64,000 nucleotides of DNA from Aurantibacillus circumpalustris. Lineage in GTDB: Bacteria; Bacteroidota; Bacteroidia; B-17B0; Aurantibacillaceae. The stretch lies in the NCBI RefSeq assembly GCF_029625215.1, contig NZ_CP121197.1, positions 1,798,001 through 1,862,000 on the forward strand. The letters are read 5' to 3'. Within the stretch, counting starts at the first letter, position 1; each line of letters starts with the position of its first letter. The position numbers and the translations under genes were made by a program. Of this stretch, positions 16,916-26,549 are shown one piece after another. Under the pieces are notes generated by a model. That model saw nothing but the letters and a program-made list of their open reading frames with translations. It did no database searches and was not told where the DNA came from.

Positions 16916-18646
16916 TTAATTTTTTATAATTTTCACAGTGTGTTTTTTATTACCACTGGTAATTTCAACAAAATAGATCCCTTTTTCTACGTTAGATACA
17001 TCGAGTTTAAATTGAGAATTGTTTTCAATCAGTGATTCTGATAACGTTCTACCTGAAATGTCTATTAAACGTATTTGAGCTAATTGTAAAGTTTCATTTA
17101 AAAGGATATTTAAAAAACCGTTTGTTGGGTTAGGATAAATAACAGCTTTCATTTTTTGTGATTTTTGTTCGGCTATGCCAGTGGCGCCTGCTGCAGTGGT
17201 TGTCGGCGCACATTGCACACCTTGGTGAATTGCATCGTAATATTTTACATTTCTCACATCTCTCTGTACACGTTGATTGAATTCAGTAATTGTATTTACT
17301 GCGTTTGCTGTGTCTTGGCTAAAAACAATGGCAAAACCCCACTCAATTTTACTTCTCGCAGGAAATGCGAACGGACCACTGCTTAATAAAATCCTTCTGT
17401 CGCCCGGAGTATTACCCACTGCGGTTTCTGTCCAGCCTGAATTGAGCTGAGGATCTCCGGGATACATAATTTTGGTTGCAGCAGAACCACTATAACCGTT
17501 TCCACCAAAGGTGAATGGTGTATTGTCTTTCCATCGGCCTGACATATAATTATAATAATGTGTTGCTATGGATGGATTGGTGGTTTGAGGAGGAAAAGCA
17601 CCGACGTTATTGTTGTAATAAGTGACTAGATCCATGTCAAATTGCTCTCCAGACTCGTCTATTTGTCCATTATGATTATTATCAATTCCATCCTGAGTAC
17701 AATTGGTTGGAAGTAAAACAAGACTTGATACAGGTGGTTTATTTCCATATCCCAATGCCCCTGAAATGTTTTCATCTACCGAATCACCATTGTAGCAATA
17801 GGCAAAATTATTAATGGTATCTGATCCAATGTAATCATCGCCATAATTGCCTAAATCAACATCCGACCAGTCTGTCAAGTACACCTGCTGGTATGAAGTG
17901 AGACTTCTATTATATATAGTATAGTGATGAAAGGTTGTGTAATTAATCGCCTGCATACTATCAACAATATTAGGATCTGAATAGGAATAAGATCTTTCGT
18001 GAATTTCAATTCCCATCGGTACACCTTGAGACTCACTATGTATTGTGTGATTATCATTATAGATCGATAGAATTTGCTGATGTCCTTTAATAATAGGATA
18101 ATCCCCGTCGTTAAAAGGATCATAAATACCATTGTTGTTTACATCCACAAATGGCGCCATGTTTCGTTGATAATTGCCTATACCTTTTGCCGGATAGTTC
18201 AGAATATCAGCTGGAATGGTGTAAGTGTTTGCTGTAACAGAGCCATTATTAAAAGCTGTTACAAAGTTGGCAATGTCATTGCAATCAATTTTCCATAGTT
18301 TATTATAAAGCGAAGTACTAGGAGTGCCAATGGTGCTGGCATTGGTGGTATCTAAAGGACCTGGCCAAAAATCCGTTCCGCTTTGTTTGTAAGTGTTGGC
18401 AGCTAAATGTAATTGACCTCCGCCATCTAGTCCACCAATCCAAATACTATTAGCAAACATTGCGTTGCGTCCTTTGCCAGCAGGGACTTCGTAAGACGCT
18501 GCACCATTTCCATTTATGTTCCAAAATTTATCGTTAACGGTGTTAATCCTTGCTTTAACTTTGTTTTTATCAAGGTATTTAACTGTGTTACCAGTCTGTG
18601 CTAGTAAATTCACGCTAATAATTGAGAGAAGGATAATTTTTTTCAT
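16916..18646 (-). CDS. T9SS-secreted protein with Ca-binding-like Asp/Asn motifs, 576 aa
   Basis: The protein starts with a signal peptide (MKKIILLSIISVNLLAQ) and ends with a type A T9SS sorting domain (AVIYPNPTNGFLNILL to GIYFVEITSGNKKHTV). The body is rich in Asp, Asn, Gly and aromatic residues. It contains stretches such as DVNNNGIYDPFNDGDYP and DGIDNNHNGQIDESGEQFD, which resemble dockerin/thrombospondin type 3 calcium-binding loops. The architecture is a known but uncharacterised Bacteroidota secreted family; I know of no enzymatic motif. It is a single-gene unit that converges on gltX. Confidence 0.85.
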   Translation of the reverse strand: MKKIILLSIISVNLLAQTGNTVKYLDKNKVKARINTVNDKFWNINGNGAASYEVPAGKGRNAMFANSIWIGGLDGGGQLHLAANTYKQSGTDFWPGPLDTTNASTIGTPSTSLYNKLWKIDCNDIANFVTAFNNGSVTANTYTIPADILNYPAKGIGNYQRNMAPFVDVNNNGIYDPFNDGDYPIIKGHQQILSIYNDNHTIHSESQGVPMGIEIHERSYSYSDPNIVDSMQAINYTTFHHYTIYNRSLTSYQQVYLTDWSDVDLGNYGDDYIGSDTINNFAYCYNGDSVDENISGALGYGNKPPVSSLVLLPTNCTQDGIDNNHNGQIDESGEQFDMDLVTYYNNNVGAFPPQTTNPSIATHYYNYMSGRWKDNTPFTFGGNGYSGSAATKIMYPGDPQLNSGWTETAVGNTPGDRRILLSSGPFAFPARSKIEWGFAIVFSQDTANAVNTITEFNQRVQRDVRNVKYYDAIHQGVQCAPTTTAAGATGIAEQKSQKMKAVIYPNPTNGFLNILLNETLQLAQIRLIDISGRTLSESLIENNSQFKLDVSNVEKGIYFVEITSGNKKHTVKIIKN

Positions 18647-18844
18647 GGGATATATTTTTGGTTAATCGAAATTACCCTTTATGTATGAAAAGAATTTCGC
18701 TAATGTTTAAATAGGCTTTGCAAATCGATAACTGGCTTTAGTCGGCAAACAAATGGCCGTTATGAATATTTTGTTAATGACCTATAAAACGTTTTAGATA
18801 TTTATGCCGATTTAAAACTTCGCTACGCAACCCTGTTCCATTTC

Positions 18845-18941
18845 AACACGGAGGGTACTGAGTCTCAGAGCTACGGAGAGAGTTGAGCAAATTAGTTTAA
18901 TGAATTTCCACTGTGCCTCAGAGTCTCTGTATCTCAGTGTT
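18845..18941. repeat. Imperfect inverted repeat of the ACACAGAGxxACAGAG type
   Basis: In the 325-bp gap 18647-18971, one arm starts AACACGGAGGGTACTGAGTC (18845 on) and the other is CCACTGTGCCTCAGAGTCTC (18908 to 18941, ending CAGTGTT). The reverse complement of the second matches the first along about 33 bases with one gap and several substitutions. Mutual mismatches sit mainly in the third base of a G-A-G/A-C-A rhythm. The family resembles the dispersed palindromic intergenic repeats seen in several bacterial phyla. No ORF or terminator is evident in the rest of the gap. Confidence 0.55.
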
Positions 18942-18971
18942 AGAAGTACTAAATGTAAGCGAAGTGGTAAA

Positions 18972-19958
18972 TTAAATCAACTGAAACTGTCCCAGAAAAA
19001 CCACCACCACGCAAAAAATTAAAATGGCAAGAATGGTGTTTGTTATTTTAAGTTGTTTCAAATTGAATAAGAAATCACCTATAAAAAATGAAAGTGGTAA
19101 AGAATAAATAAGAATGATGTTTGAACTATTAGCACCTCCAGAGAAAAAGCCGAATGTAGAAAAGAAAATAAACCAAATAAGAATAGATTTGGTTCGTTGT
19201 TTTTTTACGGTATTTCCGAATCCAGTTACCATGCTATAGAGAAAAGAAATAATGAGCAGAAAAACTAAAGAAATGAAAAGTGGCAAATAATATTCGCTAA
19301 ATGAAGGCGATTTCATGAACCTAAAATAGAGTCTTGTTGCATCAAATAGGTACCACTGGTTAAAGTTACTAAGGTAAGCCATGCTTTCGTAAATAAAAAC
19401 AGGAATAATAAAACCAACTAAGGCAATCATCCACTCGCGCCAGTTAAAGGGCCGTAAAATGAGTAGAATCACAAAAAATAAAGGAAAACTAATGATACTG
19501 GATATGGTTATAAAGGCTGAAACACTTAGCCAAAAGGCGGCGTCAAAAATCTGTTTCAGCGGATTGTCAACCCGATAAGTATCTAAAAGCTTATAAATGG
19601 CAAAAAGTACAAATACGTTGGTAAAAATTTGCGAAGTAATTTGTGTAGGGCTCACTCCGGCAATGCAAACGAGCATATATAAAAAGACAGGAAAGTAGTT
19701 TTGTTTATCGACTATTTCTTGATTTACAGAAATAAGGCTTACCAAAAGCACTCCAAAACCAATAAAAATAAAGTTTAAAGCATTAATTGCTAGTTTTGAG
19801 CCAATTTTTTCGGCAAAATAGTTGTAAAAGAGATTGGGGTAATGATCTTCCTCTAAGCCAAGAGGTGAGAGGTAATTTATAACAAACGATACCAAAAATA
19901 CCGTAATTAACAGGACTAAACTCCCTCTAAAACCCTTATTTAAGAGACCTGCAAACAC
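18972..19958 (-). CDS. Polytopic membrane protein, DUF6427-like
   Basis: This 328-residue, very hydrophobic protein has about nine to ten transmembrane helices and a short conserved-looking loop ILRPFNWREWM. Membrane proteins of this length and pattern in Flavobacteriia are placed in DUF6427, often beside a small DUF6341 membrane protein; a matching small gene lies divergently 139 bp away. Function is unknown. The layout (repeated paired helices, few charged loops) is compatible with an O-antigen ligase-like or glycosyltransferase-like membrane fold, but no catalytic residues can be pointed to. Confidence 0.7.
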   Translation of the reverse strand: MFAGLLNKGFRGSLVLLITVFLVSFVINYLSPLGLEEDHYPNLFYNYFAEKIGSKLAINALNFIFIGFGVLLVSLISVNQEIVDKQNYFPVFLYMLVCIAGVSPTQITSQIFTNVFVLFAIYKLLDTYRVDNPLKQIFDAAFWLSVSAFITISSIISFPLFFVILLILRPFNWREWMIALVGFIIPVFIYESMAYLSNFNQWYLFDATRLYFRFMKSPSFSEYYLPLFISLVFLLIISFLYSMVTGFGNTVKKQRTKSILIWFIFFSTFGFFSGGANSSNIILIYSLPLSFFIGDFLFNLKQLKITNTILAILIFCVVVVFLGQFQLI

Positions 19959-19983
19959 GGTTTTTTTGTTTTAAAATAATTTC

Positions 19984-19991
19984 TATTTTTG
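19984..19991 (+). promoter_or_regulatory. Bacteroidota promoter for the small membrane protein gene
   Basis: TATTTTTG (19984-19991) fits TAnnTTTG, with a TTTG element at 19965-19968 upstream. The spacer between TTG and TA is 15 bases, slightly short for the usual 17-23. Transcription would leave a 5' leader of about 100 bases before the ATG at 20098. Confidence 0.4.
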
Positions 19992-20097
19992 TAGGCGTAA
20001 AACACAAATTTAGCAATTACAAGGTGATGGTTTGTGTAAAGCAAAAAACTAATAAACAAAACGCTTCTTAATAAGAGATTTAATAAAATAAAAGAAT

Positions 20098-20298
20098 ATG
20101 AAAAACTTAATGATTACCTGGACAGACATTTTTTATGCAACCGGAGATTTTTTCGAATGGATTTTTAAAGGCATGCGTGTTTTAGGTCACGGACCGAATG
20201 TAATAATTTGGATTCTTATTGCGTTTATTTTAGGATATTGGACTGTGCGTTTAATGAAGTACAAAAAACAAGCTGCACAAAACAATACAGTAGAGTAG
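20098..20298 (+). CDS. Small single-span membrane protein, DUF6341-like
   Basis: This is a 66-residue protein with one strong hydrophobic helix (about 35-53, VIIWILIAFILGYWTVRL) and a preceding amphipathic aromatic segment (DIFYATGDFFEWIFKGMRVL). Size, helix placement and the WIL...YWTVRLMKYKK pattern fit DUF6341 proteins of Flavobacteriia, which occur beside DUF6427 genes, as here. Function is unknown. The C-terminal tail is basic then polar and should be cytoplasmic. It is followed by a long-loop hairpin. Confidence 0.75.
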   Translation: MKNLMITWTDIFYATGDFFEWIFKGMRVLGHGPNVIIWILIAFILGYWTVRLMKYKKQAAQNNTVE

Positions 20299-20319
20299 TT
20301 TTTATTTTTAAGGAAATTT

Positions 20320-20376
20320 AACCACAGGTTATAATTCGGTGCATCAAGCATTGAGTTTTAATCTGTGGTTTTATAT
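20320..20376 (+). terminator. Long-loop hairpin after the small membrane protein gene
   Basis: AACCACAGGTTA (20320-20331) pairs with TAATCTGTGGTT (20359-20370), allowing one G-T pair, around a 27-base loop. TTTTATATTT follows. It is the only structure seen in the gap 20299-20613 and may end the transcript from 20098. The AACCACAG arm also resembles dispersed palindromic repeats. Confidence 0.5.
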
Positions 20377-20613
20377 TTATGATAATTGCATTCGCAAATA
20401 TTTCTACTTTTTTTAAGAGATTTTATTTTTTCGTAAAAAAAATAGTTAGCCATAGTTTCTTTCTAAATAGTTAAAAGTTATTGCTACAATCATGTTGGAC
20501 TTAGAAATTTCTTTTATCTAAATATTTGAAATTTTAAGAAATGTGTAAATGTGTTTTGAAAATTTATATCTTTATGTAAAAGTTAACTGTTTTTTTAATT
20601 TAAACTTAAACCC

Positions 20614-23394
20614 ATGAAAAAAAATTACATCAAACGAGAAAAAAGGATTTACGCATCAATTAATATTGCTGCTATATTCATTCTGCTTATTATTTTCAAC
20701 GTAAGTCAAGTTTTTGCGCAGGTAAGCTATACTTTCACATCTGCGGGTCAGGCTGGACCTGCAGGTCCAAACCAAACTCAAATTAACACTGCGTACTTAT
20801 CAACTAACTTGAATGGATCTGTTACTGTTTCAAGCGGTATCCAATCTTTCACAATACCAGCGACCGGCCCTTACAGAATCAAAGCGATTGGAGCGCAAGG
20901 GGCTTACAATGGTGGTTATGGAGCTTCTATATCAGGAGATTTTACATTAACTGCTGGTACTGTTTTAAAAATTCTTGTTGGTCAAATGGGAACTCAAATG
21001 TCGAATGGAACATACATTGCCGGGGGAGGAGGAGGAGGTTCATTTGTTTCGAGTACAGGTAACGTACCTTATGTTGTTGCCGGTGGTGGCGGTGGAAATG
21101 GAGATGGCTACGGCGGATCACCTCTTCCATGTTGTTTAAGTGGGATGCAGGCTACCACTGTAATCAATGGAAATCCTCGCCCAGGTGGATCGAATGGAGG
21201 TGCTAGCGGAAATGGTGGAACGTGTGGGACTTCAGGTGGGATTGCAGGTTCAGGTGCTGGATTTTACGGAGACGGTTCTTTGTGTCAAGCCCTAGGTATT
21301 GCTTATTCATTTACAAATGGAGGAGCTGGCGGACTTTGTGGTTATCTTGCTAATACCAGTGGCGATGGCGGATTTGGTGGCGGCGGTGGCTGTTACAACT
21401 CTGGCACTGGTCAGCGCGGCGGTGGCGGTGGTGGTTATTCAGGTGGTGGCGGTGGAGATACACCTAATTTTACTGAGTCAAACGCACCAGGCGGTGGTGG
21501 TGGCTCTTACAATGCTGGTGCAAACCAAACGAATGCTATAAATACTTTCACGGGTAGCGGCCGGGTAATTATAGATTTATTATGCGACATACATATAACG
21601 AGTTCTGGTACAAATAGTATTAGTCCTGTTATTTGTGCAGGTCAATCATTAACCTTAACAACAAACGCGGCAAGTAATTATACATGGAGTAACGGCAATT
21701 CAACAAGTACAACTTTAGTCGTTTCTCCAACAAGTAACACAACTTATTCAATAGTTGGAACAAGTTCAACAAGTTGTAACTCTTCTGGTGCCATTACTGT
21801 ATTAGTTAATGGTGGTATACCAACATTGACCATAACAAACGCTCTTAACACGGTTTGTTTTGGACAGTCGGCAACTTTAACCGCTAGCGGTGCAAATACA
21901 TACTCATGGACTGGAGGCGTAATAAATGGACAACCATTTGCGCCAAGTACGACGGGTTCTTACACTGTTACAGGCGTAAATGCGTGTGGTAGTTCAACTG
22001 CAACTACATCAGTATCGGTTTCGCCTCTTGTGGTTACTGCTTCTGCTAATCCTCCAATTGTTTGCATTGGTGTATCTACTACTTTAACGGCGGTTTCTAC
22101 AATAAATAGTTATACCTGGCAACCTACAGGACTTACTGGTTCAATAGCAATAATTAGCCCTTTAGTTCCAACTATTTATACAGTGTCTGCTTCAGATGGT
22201 ACCTGTGCTGGCACGGCGACCGTAAGCGTTGGTACAAAACCAAATCCAACAATTACCGTTGTACCTTCAGCAACGATGGTATGCGAAGGCGCTGCGGTTA
22301 CAATGACTGCCAGTGGTGCCTTGTCGTACACATGGACTACCCCAGCAGCAACAGGTTCAGTAATTACAGTTAACCCTACAATACCATCCGTGTATTATGT
22401 TGTTGGTTCAAATTCACTTAATTGTAATTCAGCTGTTGCAAGCCAATTTGTATTAACAGCGATAACACCTACGCTAGTTGTGACCGCAAGCAAAACTGTA
22501 ACTTGCCCTGGAGGCACTGTTAACCTTTTAGCGAGTGGAGCCACAAGTTATACCTGGACTAATGGACCGAACTCTTCGGGATACACTGTAAACCCTCTGG
22601 TTTCTACTATTTACACGGTTATCGGCATTGCAGGCACAAGTACTTGTGTAGGAACCCGAACGATTGATATTGGCGTATTAAACACAAGCGTGTCGGTTTC
22701 AGCCTCATCTCAAAGTGTCTGCCTTGGAAAGAGTACAACCTTAACTGCAAGTGGTGCAAATAGTTATAATTGGGCAGGTGTGGGTTCAGGTATTTCCGTT
22801 AATGTTACTCCGCTTACCACAACAATATATACGGTAGTTGGTACAACAACCGCTGGCGTTTTAAATTGTCAAAGCTCTAATAGTATAGCAATTGTTGTAT
22901 TTGATACTCCAACATTAACTATTGCTGCAAGTAAAACCGTTATGTGTAAGAATGATCCCGGACCAAAGTTAACTGCAAACGGATCTTTAGTTTCTTATAC
23001 TTGGAGCACAGGTGCAAATACTCAAACTGTGAATACGTCTCCAACAATAACTAGCAATATATTTTCTGTTACAGCAACCGATGCAAATGGATGTGAAGGA
23101 AATACTTCTATCCATATAACTGTTAATCCATGCACTGGGATATCAACTATTGGAGGTTATCAAAATTTAATTTCAGTGTATCCGAATCCAAATAATGGTG
23201 AATTTGTTATTGCTTCGGTTTCAGATATTAAACTAAAGTTGATTAATGAACTTGGTCAAATCGTTGAATTAATAGAATTAACGCAACAAAATGATCATAA
23301 AGTTTCAATTACTAAATTGGCCAATGGAATTTATTTTATGGTGGGACAGAATAATAACGAACAAATCAATCAAAAGATCATTGTCTCGAATTAA
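20614..23394 (+). CDS. T9SS-secreted protein with ALK/LTK-like glycine-rich domain and seven Ig-like repeats
   Basis: This 926-residue protein has a signal peptide (hydrophobic core about 17-30, cleavage near FAQ). Residues 38-322 resemble the glycine-rich extracellular region of animal ALK/LTK receptors (Pfam Gly_rich, PF12810). YTFTSAGQAGPAGPNQTQ is followed by IPATGPYRIKAIGAQGA, KILVGQMG, several poly-Gly blocks (AGGGGGGSFVSS, VVAGGGGGNGDG, RGGGGGGYSGGGGG) and a closing GSGRVIIDL strand. Seven Ig-like repeats of about 72 residues follow (323-840), each with VCxGxSxTLTASGA and YTW cores. A type A T9SS sorting domain (VYPNPNNGEFVI) ends the protein. In ALK the region binds small cytokine-like ligands; what it does here is unknown, but surface binding is plausible. 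Confidence 0.87.
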   Translation: MKKNYIKREKRIYASINIAAIFILLIIFNVSQVFAQVSYTFTSAGQAGPAGPNQTQINTAYLSTNLNGSVTVSSGIQSFTIPATGPYRIKAIGAQGAYNGGYGASISGDFTLTAGTVLKILVGQMGTQMSNGTYIAGGGGGGSFVSSTGNVPYVVAGGGGGNGDGYGGSPLPCCLSGMQATTVINGNPRPGGSNGGASGNGGTCGTSGGIAGSGAGFYGDGSLCQALGIAYSFTNGGAGGLCGYLANTSGDGGFGGGGGCYNSGTGQRGGGGGGYSGGGGGDTPNFTESNAPGGGGGSYNAGANQTNAINTFTGSGRVIIDLLCDIHITSSGTNSISPVICAGQSLTLTTNAASNYTWSNGNSTSTTLVVSPTSNTTYSIVGTSSTSCNSSGAITVLVNGGIPTLTITNALNTVCFGQSATLTASGANTYSWTGGVINGQPFAPSTTGSYTVTGVNACGSSTATTSVSVSPLVVTASANPPIVCIGVSTTLTAVSTINSYTWQPTGLTGSIAIISPLVPTIYTVSASDGTCAGTATVSVGTKPNPTITVVPSATMVCEGAAVTMTASGALSYTWTTPAATGSVITVNPTIPSVYYVVGSNSLNCNSAVASQFVLTAITPTLVVTASKTVTCPGGTVNLLASGATSYTWTNGPNSSGYTVNPLVSTIYTVIGIAGTSTCVGTRTIDIGVLNTSVSVSASSQSVCLGKSTTLTASGANSYNWAGVGSGISVNVTPLTTTIYTVVGTTTAGVLNCQSSNSIAIVVFDTPTLTIAASKTVMCKNDPGPKLTANGSLVSYTWSTGANTQTVNTSPTITSNIFSVTATDANGCEGNTSIHITVNPCTGISTIGGYQNLISVYPNPNNGEFVIASVSDIKLKLINELGQIVELIELTQQNDHKVSITKLANGIYFMVGQNNNEQINQKIIVSN

Positions 23395-23412
23395 TTAATT
23401 TTTTTGTAAACC

Positions 23413-23440
23413 AAAGCCCTCGAATTGTCGAGGGCTTTTT
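23413..23440 (+). terminator. Intrinsic terminator after the ALK-like surface protein gene
   Basis: AAAGCCCTCGA (23413-23423) and TCGAGGGCTTT (23428-23438) form a perfect 11-bp stem with an ATTG loop, followed by more T residues. It lies between convergent genes and can serve both strands. Confidence 0.9.
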
Positions 23441-23472
23441 ATTTGAGTGTGATTGTTAACGGAATAGTGTTT

Positions 23473-24621
23473 TTAGATATTACAAATAATCTCTGCCGCC
23501 TTTTCCAACGTTTCATCTTTTTTTGCGAAACAAAAACGCAATAATTTGTTGTCTGTTTTTTCACTGTAAAAAACGGATAGAGGAATCGTTGCTAGTTTTT
23601 TCTCAACCGTTAAACGAATAGCTAATTCTGTATCGGATTCATCGCTTAAATTTTTATAGGACATGAGTTGAAAGTAAGTACCGCTGGTTTTTAAAGGTAC
23701 AAACCTAGAACTTGCTGTTAGTTTCAGAAACAAATCGCGCTTGGCCTGATAAAATTTTTTAAGCTCTGTGTAATTCGTTTTATCTGCAAGAAAATCAGCG
23801 ATTGCTAATTGTAATGGGTGGTTAACCACAAAAACAAGAAACTGATGAATTTTTCTAAACTCATTCATTATTTCTTTTGGAGCTGCTACATAACCAATTT
23901 TCCACCCTGTTGTGTGTATTGTTTTTCCGAATGATGAAATAAGAATAGACTGCTGTTTTAAAATTTTACTTTTTGCAACACTGTTGTGAGTCTCACCATC
24001 AAACACCATGTGTTCGTATACCTCGTCGCTAATAACAAGTATGTTTGATCCTGAAATTATTTTTTCAAGTTCTAAAATATCTTTTGCAGTAATAGTTGTA
24101 CCACTTGGGTTGTGAGGGGAATTAATTAAAATGGCTTTCGTTTTCTGAGTAATTTTTTTCCGAACATCTTCCCAATTAATTGAAAAATCATTTGCCTTAA
24201 GTTGTGAGTATACTGCTATACCACCGTGCACTTCAATTGCAGGAACATAACAATCATAAGCTGGTTCAAAAACGATTACTTCATCCCCCTTATGAATAAA
24301 TGCTGCAATAGCTGTATAAATTGCTTGTGTAGCACCCGCTGTAATCGTTATTTCAGAGTCAGGATCATAATTCGAACCATAACTTAAGGAAATAATTTCA
24401 GCCACACGTTCTCGCAATTGAATCGTTCCTGCCATTGGAGCATATTGGTTGTAACCAGTGTTTATGTAGTGAGTGGCTGCTTCTTTTAATTTCGGAGAAC
24501 AGTCGTAATCAGGAAATCCCTGCGATAAGTTAATCGCATTGTGTTCACGTGCCAATGCACTCATGGTAGTAAAAATAGTTGTACCTATGTTAGGAAGTTT
24601 ACTTTTTATCTTCATTGGCAT
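23473..24621 (-). CDS. ybdL: PLP-dependent methionine aminotransferase, YbdL type
   Basis: This class I/II fold-type I aminotransferase of 382 residues is very like E. coli YbdL, which prefers methionine and aromatic amino acids. Matching segments include SKLPNIGTTIFTTMSALA, NLSQGFPDYDCSP, GYNQYAPMAGTIQLRE, SEITITAGATQAIYTA, NSPHNPSGTT, ISDEVYEHMVFDG, and the PLP lysine in SSFGKTIHTTGWKIGY. It should act in the cytoplasm on 2-oxo acids in amino acid salvage. The start gives MPMKIKSKLP; the second ATG two codons on is equally possible. It is a single gene with a terminator at its 3' side. Confidence 0.93.
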   Translation of the reverse strand: MPMKIKSKLPNIGTTIFTTMSALAREHNAINLSQGFPDYDCSPKLKEAATHYINTGYNQYAPMAGTIQLRERVAEIISLSYGSNYDPDSEITITAGATQAIYTAIAAFIHKGDEVIVFEPAYDCYVPAIEVHGGIAVYSQLKANDFSINWEDVRKKITQKTKAILINSPHNPSGTTITAKDILELEKIISGSNILVISDEVYEHMVFDGETHNSVAKSKILKQQSILISSFGKTIHTTGWKIGYVAAPKEIMNEFRKIHQFLVFVVNHPLQLAIADFLADKTNYTELKKFYQAKRDLFLKLTASSRFVPLKTSGTYFQLMSYKNLSDESDTELAIRLTVEKKLATIPLSVFYSEKTDNKLLRFCFAKKDETLEKAAEIICNI

Positions 24622-24734
24622 AAATTTGAAAAAGATTAAAATCGTTTAAAGATAAAATTTTAGTGAGAAACATCGCCAAAGAAAGATAAAGATTGAAAAT
24701 GTTTCAATTAGTCAAAAATAATAAAATATAAATT

Positions 24735-26213
24735 TTACTGAATGGTGTCCTTTGAGTTACCATAAATGGTGTAGGTGAATACAGGACCTTGTTCATGTTT
24801 TTCTGTGTACAGATAATTATTTCTGATGTAATTTTTTACATGTTCCTGACAAGCAATTACCATGTCGTTTTTTACTAGACCTGTGTATTCCTTTTCATGA
24901 GTATTTACGCCTTTGTCATTCAAAACCCTTAAATAAAAAGTGTTTTGAGCTTTATATCCGTCATAAGCGAGATGTTTATTTTCAAGATCATATTTGCCCT
25001 TTATGGCATTTTTTAGATAATATCCTATTTCATAAATCTCTGCGTCCCACGGGGCTTCCTCGGGTAAATATGTTTTGGACCAAGCGCGTTCAAATGTGCC
25101 TATAAATAATAAAAACAAAAGGATGTATGGAACGGGATTTCCTTTAAAATTCTGATTTAAGAATGGATTCGTTTTTAAAGCATCAAAAATGTAGTGGATA
25201 AAAAAAGCAATCAAAATTGATAAAAAAGGATAAAGTGGAGCATCATACCATTCTAATTTTGTTTTGCCAATAGAAATAATAATAAAATAAGTGATCACCA
25301 ATAAGGTTAAGAATAATGTAATTTTTTTGATGCGATTATCCTTGCTAAAAAGTCCGATCAACATGCCACAAGGAATCAGGAGATACCTGTCTGGCAATCT
25401 ATACACTCTAAAATTGTTGAAATAAAACCAGAAGTCAAATTTTTGCCCGCCTTGAGATACCAAGTACCTTCCTCCCAGTTCATTTTCCTGAACAATGGAA
25501 ATGTATCCCGGGTTTTGTGTTTCACGAATTAGGTAATAACTAAGAATTAATGTAAGAAAAGAAAAGAAGCCAATATAAAAGTGTTTATTTTTAATAAATA
25601 ACATCAGTTGGTTTTGAATAATAGCATAAATGCCCAGGGCAGGAAAAAAAAGTATTCCTGCTATCCCTTTGGTATAAGAAGCTAATAGAACGGCAGTAAA
25701 AAAAAGATAAAGAAATTTCGTTTGTTTTGTTTCGGTATAAGCGAAAAAAAACAAACAGCTTATAGTTGTAAAACAGGTAAGCATGGCGTCGTAGTCTCCA
25801 GTTCGTGACACGTGTAAGCCAAGATAACCATCGCAAGTTATTAAAGTTAAAATTGCAATAAAAGCCAACCAAAAATTTTTAAGATAACGCTGAGAAAAAA
25901 CAAGAATGGCCATGCAAGTCGCAAAAACAGCTAATGCCGAAGGAAGGCGTATGGCTATTTCGTTTGTGCCGACAATGTGCATAAAAACTACCTGACACCA
26001 TATAAGTAATGGCGGTTTTGTGTTCCACATTTCAGGTGTATGATCAAAATAAGTCACAATAAAATTTCCATTATGAAACATTTCAATGGCATTAATGGCG
26101 ATACGTGCTTCGTCCCAGGTACGAATAGGCATTGTATCAAGAAAACCAAAAATCGGAATGGCAATTATCACGATTAAAATAATGTACTTAATAAAATAGA
26201 GTTTAGGGTACAT
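24735..26213 (-). CDS. GT39/ArnT-type membrane glycosyltransferase
   Basis: This integral membrane protein of 492 residues has about ten to twelve helices. The first periplasmic loop carries the motif TWDEARIAINAIEM and then the segment HTPEMWNTKPPLLIW, typical of GT-C enzymes of the GT39 and ArnT families, where the Asp of the DE pair is catalytic. Such enzymes move a sugar from a polyprenyl-phosphate carrier to a protein or lipid acceptor on the outer face of the inner membrane. The C-terminal soluble part (about 385-492) is short. The acceptor here is unknown. The gene stands alone. Confidence 0.85.
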   Translation of the reverse strand: MYPKLYFIKYIILIVIIAIPIFGFLDTMPIRTWDEARIAINAIEMFHNGNFIVTYFDHTPEMWNTKPPLLIWCQVVFMHIVGTNEIAIRLPSALAVFATCMAILVFSQRYLKNFWLAFIAILTLITCDGYLGLHVSRTGDYDAMLTCFTTISCLFFFAYTETKQTKFLYLFFTAVLLASYTKGIAGILFFPALGIYAIIQNQLMLFIKNKHFYIGFFSFLTLILSYYLIRETQNPGYISIVQENELGGRYLVSQGGQKFDFWFYFNNFRVYRLPDRYLLIPCGMLIGLFSKDNRIKKITLFLTLLVITYFIIISIGKTKLEWYDAPLYPFLSILIAFFIHYIFDALKTNPFLNQNFKGNPVPYILLFLLFIGTFERAWSKTYLPEEAPWDAEIYEIGYYLKNAIKGKYDLENKHLAYDGYKAQNTFYLRVLNDKGVNTHEKEYTGLVKNDMVIACQEHVKNYIRNNYLYTEKHEQGPVFTYTIYGNSKDTIQ

Positions 26214-26473
26214 GCTGTTGGTTTAGACTTTATGAAACTTTTTTTTGATTGAAGGAAATAATTTATCAAATATATAAAAAATTAGTCATTGAAATTGCCG
26301 TACGGCTCAATCAAATGAAATCGATCAAAAGACTTTGGAACACTTTTTCATTTGAAATTTATTTGTAAGATTTGCTCAATAAATCACTTATAACTTCTAA
26401 ATCACTTTTCCGTGCGAAGCGTATCAAAAAAATAAAATGAATTTAAGAATGGCGTATGTTTTTGATTGGGATA

Positions 26474-26518
26474 AAAATTAACTCCCATCGCCAATGTGAT
26501 AGTGACGGAGTTAATTTT
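26474..26518 (-). terminator. Hairpin terminator for the lipoprotein gene at 26550
   Basis: AAAATTAACTCC (26474-26485) pairs perfectly with GGAGTTAATTTT (26507-26518); on the minus strand the hairpin ends in TTTTTATCC. The remainder of the 336-bp gap 26214-26549 shows only AT-rich sequence and no gene I would support. Confidence 0.65.
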
Positions 26519-26549
26519 ATATTTTAAAAAGTGAAGAGAGTTTGCCTTA

